From positions 620,001-684,000 of the forward strand of contig NZ_JAUASW010000001.1 of NCBI RefSeq assembly GCF_030345705.1: DNA of 64,000 nucleotides. The letters are read 5' to 3'. This document shows positions 60,589 to 64,000 of this stretch, piece by piece. Each line of letters starts with the position of its first letter. Positions within the stretch are counted from its first letter, which is position 1. The DNA is from Pelomonas sp. SE-A7. Its GTDB lineage: Bacteria > Pseudomonadota > Gammaproteobacteria > Burkholderiales > Burkholderiaceae_C. Both the position numbers and the translations under genes were made by a program. The notes beneath the pieces are model-generated. The model was not told where the DNA came from, searched no databases, and saw nothing but the letters and a program-made list of their open reading frames with translations.

Positions 60589-60601
60589 GTCCTTCTCGGA
60601 C
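60589..60601. promoter_or_regulatory. GTCC-N5-GGAC inverted repeat before the AraC-type gene
   Basis: GTCC-TTCTC-GGAC lies six bases before the start codon and matches the arms and spacing of the repeat upstream of cupin 1. It could be an autoregulatory site. Confidence 0.35.
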
Positions 60602-60607
60602 CGAACG

Positions 60608-61648
60608 ATGCTCAGTCCCACCCGGCGCATCCCGGCTCGCTACTTCGCCCTGATGCTCGACGCGCTGCGCGAGCAGTGCGTCGACGTGGCCCGCCTGCTC
60701 AGGATGGCCGGCCTTGAAGCGGCCCGCTTCGAGCGCGCCGACGCCAAGCTGGGCATTGCCGAGCTCGACGCCCTGGTCTCGACCGCCCGCCGTGTCACCG
60801 GCCGCGGTGACCTGGGCTTCCAGCTGGGCGGCCTGATCAAGATGAACTCTCACCAGCAGCTGGGCTACGGCATGCTCAGCTGCGCCAGCTGGCACGAGGC
60901 CATGAAGCTGGTGGCCCGGCACTACCACCTGATGAACGAGGCCTTCGCCCTGAGGTACCGGCGCACCGACCCCCAGGCCGCCAGCGTGAGCCTGTACACG
61001 CCGCTGATCGACATGCCGCTGGAGACCTTGCACTTCCTGTACGAGACGCTGGCCCTGGCTCACCACAACCAGGTGCAGCTGATGCTGGGCGGCGAGGTGC
61101 CGGCCTACGACGTCTACCTGCCCATGCCGGCGCCGCCGCACAAGGCCCGCTACCAGGCGCTGGCGCCGGTGCGATTCCACTTCGAGCAGGATGCGCCGCC
61201 TGGCGTGCGCGTCGTCATGCCGCCCGAGCTGCTGGACCGCCCGCTGGCCATGGCCGATCCGCGCCTGGTACGCGAGGTCGACCAGCGCTGCTCGGCCCTG
61301 GCCCAGCGGCCCGGCCTGGGGGGCATCTCCTGGGGGGACTACATCGGCATGATGCTGCGCGAGTCGGAGGGCCTGCTGCTGACGCTGAGCAGCCTGGCGC
61401 AACGGGTCAACGTGTCAGCGCGGACCATAGACCGACAGCTCAAGAAGGAGGGGCTCAGCTTCCGCCACCTGGCCGACAAGATCCGCTTCGAGCGCGCCTG
61501 CGAGCTGCTGTCCGAGCCTGGCGCCAGCGCCAGCGAGGTGGGCCTGCTGCTGGGCTTCAGCAGCGTGTCCAACTTCAGCCGCGCTTTCAGGCGAGTGGTC
61601 GGCGTCTCGCCGGCGCGCTATCAGCGTGGGGGCCGGGCCCCGGCCTGA
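60608..61648 (+). CDS. AraC-family transcriptional regulator
   Basis: The 346-residue protein has an N-terminal Arabinose_bd/OruR-type effector domain (about residues 20-200) and a C-terminal double helix-turn-helix. The latter reads SSLAQRVNVSARTIDRQLKK for the first HTH and EVGLLLGFSSVSNFSRAFRR...GVSPARYQR for the second, the classical AraC signature. It lies between two cupin paralogues in the same orientation and probably controls them and the DUF1302 gene. The ATG at 60608 has no strong ribosome-binding site. The effector is likely a degradation substrate of the module; this is inference. Confidence 0.88.
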   Translation: MLSPTRRIPARYFALMLDALREQCVDVARLLRMAGLEAARFERADAKLGIAELDALVSTARRVTGRGDLGFQLGGLIKMNSHQQLGYGMLSCASWHEAMKLVARHYHLMNEAFALRYRRTDPQAASVSLYTPLIDMPLETLHFLYETLALAHHNQVQLMLGGEVPAYDVYLPMPAPPHKARYQALAPVRFHFEQDAPPGVRVVMPPELLDRPLAMADPRLVREVDQRCSALAQRPGLGGISWGDYIGMMLRESEGLLLTLSSLAQRVNVSARTIDRQLKKEGLSFRHLADKIRFERACELLSEPGASASEVGLLLGFSSVSNFSRAFRRVVGVSPARYQRGGRAPA

Positions 61649-61690
61649 TGCCCTGTGGCGCAGCCTGTGATGGCTTGCAGCCGACGGTCG

Positions 61691-61723
61691 GGGTTGGCCC
61701 TGGGTTGGCGGAAATTGACCAAC
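61691..61723. promoter_or_regulatory. GGGTTGGC direct repeat upstream of cupin 2
   Basis: GGGTTGGC occurs at 61691-61698 and 61702-61709, one helical turn apart. The second copy also pairs with CCAAC at 61719-61723. It is a candidate activator site in the 196-base gap after the AraC-type gene. Confidence 0.3.
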
Positions 61724-61844
61724 AGGTGGCGGCACAGGATATGTGCAGCCAAGGGGGCTGTCGCGACCATTGCCGTCATGGGATCGGGTACTGCCTCGCA
61801 GGGCTGATCCCCAGCCGTCCAACCCTTGTCACCGGAGCGTGGCC

Positions 61845-62315
61845 ATGTACTACCAGCAGGTCCAGACCGCGGTCGTCGACGACGAGTCGCTGCCCTGGCT
61901 CGTGCTGTCGCCGCAGCTGCCAGGTGTGCAGCTCAAGTACTTCCGCCTCGACCCGGTGCGCGGCGAGGTCATCGCCCTGGTCCGGCTGGCGCCGGGCACG
62001 CGCATGCCTCCGCACCAGCAGGGCGGTCACGCCATCCTCTACACGGTCAGCGGACGCTGGAAGTTTGCCGAGCACGACTGGATCGCCGGTCCCGGCAGCG
62101 TGGTGTTCCAGACCGCCGGCAGCCGCCTCAGCGCCGAGGTGCTGAGCGAGGACGAGCCGACGGTGGTGCTGGCCGTCGCGGTCGGCGACCGCGTGCTCTT
62201 TGATCAGCAGGGTGGCGTGATGGCCATTGAGAACTGGCGCACGGCGCTGCAGCGCTACCTGGACTATTGCAGCCTGCATTGCGTCACGCCGCGCGACCTG
62301 ACCGCCAGTAGCTGA
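61845..62315 (+). CDS. cupin paralogue with degenerate metal site (cupin 2)
   Basis: The 156-residue protein aligns end to end without gaps to cupin 1 (ESLPWLVL, YFRLDPVRGEVIALVRLAPG, GRWKFAEHDWIAGPGSVVFQ). Two of the three expected metal ligands have changed: His57 is kept, but His59 is Gln59 and His95 is Leu95. It may be a catalytically inactive partner of cupin 1, bind another ligand, or use a different metal site (His62 is new). It lies 49 bases upstream of the DUF1302 gene in the same orientation. Fold is secure; function is unknown. Confidence 0.75.
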   Translation: MYYQQVQTAVVDDESLPWLVLSPQLPGVQLKYFRLDPVRGEVIALVRLAPGTRMPPHQQGGHAILYTVSGRWKFAEHDWIAGPGSVVFQTAGSRLSAEVLSEDEPTVVLAVAVGDRVLFDQQGGVMAIENWRTALQRYLDYCSLHCVTPRDLTASS

Positions 62316-62363
62316 GAACCGATTTCTTCCCTTCCCACAAGAACCGACCGACAGGAGACGAAT

Positions 62364-64000
62364 GTGCCCCGGAACCAATTCCAACTGAGTGCTTCGGCGC
62401 TCGCCATCGGCGCGCTGCTTTGCGGTGCCGCCCAGGCCGCCGAGTTCGACCTCGGAACCCCCGATGCCCAGTTGCGCCTGGATACGACGCTGCGCTACAA
62501 CCTCGGCGTGCGGACGCAGAAGGCTGACCCGGCCATCCTCGGCAACCCGAACTACGACGACGGCGACCGCAACTTCAACAAGGGCCGCCTGGTCGCCAAT
62601 CGCCTGGACCTGCTGAGCGAGATGGACCTGGTGGTCGAGAAGCGCTATGGCTTCCGCGTCAGTGGCGCGCTGTGGACCGATGCGGCCTACAACAAGCTGA
62701 ACAACAGCTTTGCCGCCACGGCCAACAACCTGGTCGGCGGCCAGCCGGCGCCGGGCACGCTCTCCAGCGTGACCAGCCGCTATGCCAAGGGCGCGTCGGG
62801 CGAGTTGCTGGATGCCTTCGTCTTCGGCAACTTCGAGCTCGGCGACATGCCGCTGTCGGTGCGCGCCGGCCGCCACACGGTCTACTGGGGTGAGGCCCTG
62901 ACCGGCGCCGGCGCCCTGCACGGCATTTCCTACGGCCAGTACGCGCTGGACCTGTGGAAGGGCTATGCGACGCCAGGCGTGGAAGCCAAGGAACTGTTCC
63001 GTCCGCGCAATTCGGTGACGGCCCAGCTGACCCCCACGCCCGAGCTGACGCTGGGCGCCCAGGCCTTCTTCGACTGGGAAGGCGCCCGCTATCCCGAGTC
63101 GGGCAGCTACCTGACCGTCAACGACGCGCTGCTCAATGGCGGCAGCTCCCTGGTCGTCGGCCCCAACCAGCGCATGCTGATGGGCGAGATCGGCAAGCCC
63201 AAGAAGAGCGGCGACTGGGGTCTGTCGGCCCGCTGGAGCCCGGACTGGCTGGACGGCACGGCCGGCCTCTATGTGCGCCGCACCTCCGACATCCAGCCGC
63301 AGCTGACCGTGGCGCCCGCCGTGGCCACCGTGCCGGCCGCCACCTGCGGCGCGCTGGGCTTCACCGCGCTGGCCGCCACCACCTGCTATGTGAATCCGGC
63401 GGCCGCCACCGTGCCGCAGATCCTGGCCGGCCAGGTCGGCCAGTACCGCGCCTTCTTCGGCCGCGACATCGACATCTACGGCCTGAGCCTGTCCAAGAGC
63501 CTGTTCGGCATCAGCGTCGGCGCCGAGCTGAGCTACCGCAAGAACATGCCGCTGAACAGCGCGCCGGTCACCGTGCTGCCGGCCAAGCTGGTCAACCCCG
63601 CCGCCGGCCAGGTGCCGACCACGGCCCTGGACAGCGGCGACATCCCCGGCGCCCGCGGCACCACCGCTCACGGCGTGCTGAGCCTGATCGGCACCATGGC
63701 CAAGACGCCGCTGTTCGACGCGGCCTCCTGGTCGGCCGAGATGGTGTTCAACCGCTGGATCAGCGTGACCCAGAACGCCGGCGCCTTCAAGGGCGGCGCT
63801 CCGTACACCAGCAATGCGGCCAACATCGACGCCGTGACCAAGAACTACATGGGCATGGGCGTCAACTTCACGCCGACCTGGTTCCAGGTCTTCCCCAGCG
63901 TCGACATCTCCATGCCCATGGCCTGGAGCGGCGGCCTGAAGGGCAACTCGGCCGTGATGTCGGGCGGCAACAAGAACGCCGGCAACTTCTCGATCGGCGT
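62364..64000 (+). CDS. DUF1302-family outer-membrane protein (3' partial)
   Basis: The gene runs off the right edge; 545 codons are visible. A GTG start at 62364 with AGGAGA upstream leads into a signal peptide ending AAQA. Long alternating beta-strand segments with family features follow (FDLGTPDAQLRLDTTLRYNLGVRT; VRAGRHTVYWGEAL; YGLSLSKSLFGISVGAELSYRK). DUF1302 proteins are large beta-barrels usually encoded with a DUF1329 lipoprotein and implicated in uptake or processing of hydrophobic substrates such as steroids, terpenoids or arenes. An ATG two bases upstream is out of frame. The DUF1329 partner would lie beyond the window. Confidence 0.85.
   Translation, partial: MPRNQFQLSASALAIGALLCGAAQAAEFDLGTPDAQLRLDTTLRYNLGVRTQKADPAILGNPNYDDGDRNFNKGRLVANRLDLLSEMDLVVEKRYGFRVSGALWTDAAYNKLNNSFAATANNLVGGQPAPGTLSSVTSRYAKGASGELLDAFVFGNFELGDMPLSVRAGRHTVYWGEALTGAGALHGISYGQYALDLWKGYATPGVEAKELFRPRNSVTAQLTPTPELTLGAQAFFDWEGARYPESGSYLTVNDALLNGGSSLVVGPNQRMLMGEIGKPKKSGDWGLSARWSPDWLDGTAGLYVRRTSDIQPQLTVAPAVATVPAATCGALGFTALAATTCYVNPAAATVPQILAGQVGQYRAFFGRDIDIYGLSLSKSLFGISVGAELSYRKNMPLNSAPVTVLPAKLVNPAAGQVPTTALDSGDIPGARGTTAHGVLSLIGTMAKTPLFDAASWSAEMVFNRWISVTQNAGAFKGGAPYTSNAANIDAVTKNYMGMGVNFTPTWFQVFPSVDISMPMAWSGGLKGNSAVMSGGNKNAGNFSIG

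Overview
The window is a GC-rich chromosomal segment of a betaproteobacterium, most likely a Burkholderiales member of the Rubrivivax/Roseateles/Leptothrix type. The grounds are the high GC content, the run lysR-leuCDB-asd-fimV-truA-trpFBA-accD-folC-SPOR-cvpA-purF-metZ that I recall from that order, and a single-chain methylmalonyl-CoA mutase with its own GTPase chaperone. Species cannot be fixed from sequence alone. Genes are densely packed and many start codons overlap the preceding stop (ATGA, TGATG, TAATG). I see no insertion sequence, prophage, CRISPR array or replication origin. No stretch longer than 300 bases lacks a gene; the largest gap is 24938-25183, upstream of fimV.

Layout. 1-4346: end of a surface-polysaccharide locus, with a glycosyltransferase/methyltransferase fusion, gmd, a GDP-fucose-synthase-like gene and a DegT-family protein whose PLP lysine is replaced by histidine. 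This fits GDP-colitose synthesis better than GDP-fucose or perosamine. 4351-14099: propionyl-CoA to succinyl-CoA module (GntR regulator, methylmalonyl-CoA mutase, MeaB, PccB, a small secreted protein, PccA, an FAD monooxygenase and a VOC protein that may be the epimerase). 14113-17547, minus strand: Mce-type ABC lipid transporter with a PqiC-like lipoprotein. 17702-19459: von Willebrand A lipoprotein. 19634-39263: long plus-strand housekeeping run covering leucine, aspartate-family and tryptophan synthesis, FimV, TruA, AccD, folate, purine, methionine and GltX. 39373-40207: two tandem copies of a tRNA-Ala/Glu/Asp cluster.

40320-43676: lexA with a helix-hairpin-helix gene, asparaginase, and an OhrR/Ohr peroxide locus divergent from a DUF1304 gene. 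43673-50909, minus strand: ABC-F, prmB, dapE, pilU, dapD and dapC in one tightly overlapped unit, so a pilus-retraction ATPase sits inside the lysine/peptidoglycan-precursor operon. 50972-52751: a solute-binding protein, a small SET-domain protein and QueF. 52893-57537: smc and zipA. 57552-64000: solute-binding protein, chemoreceptor, and an accessory module with two cupin paralogues flanking an AraC regulator, followed by a DUF1302 outer-membrane protein cut by the right edge.

Most notable: (1) a two-hairpin element present twice, at trpB/trpA and smc/zipA, with identical 19-nt loop length, a conserved 14-nt loop sequence and compensatory stem changes. One copy forms the first codons of trpA and the other holds the zipA ribosome-binding site in a stem. 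(2) A lysine-to-histidine DegT enzyme pointing to colitose. (3) A cupin pair in which one copy has lost two of three expected metal-binding histidines. (4) An inverted repeat shared by the cupin-1 and AraC upstream regions. (5) Terminator-like hairpins in the 5' leaders of fimV and smc.
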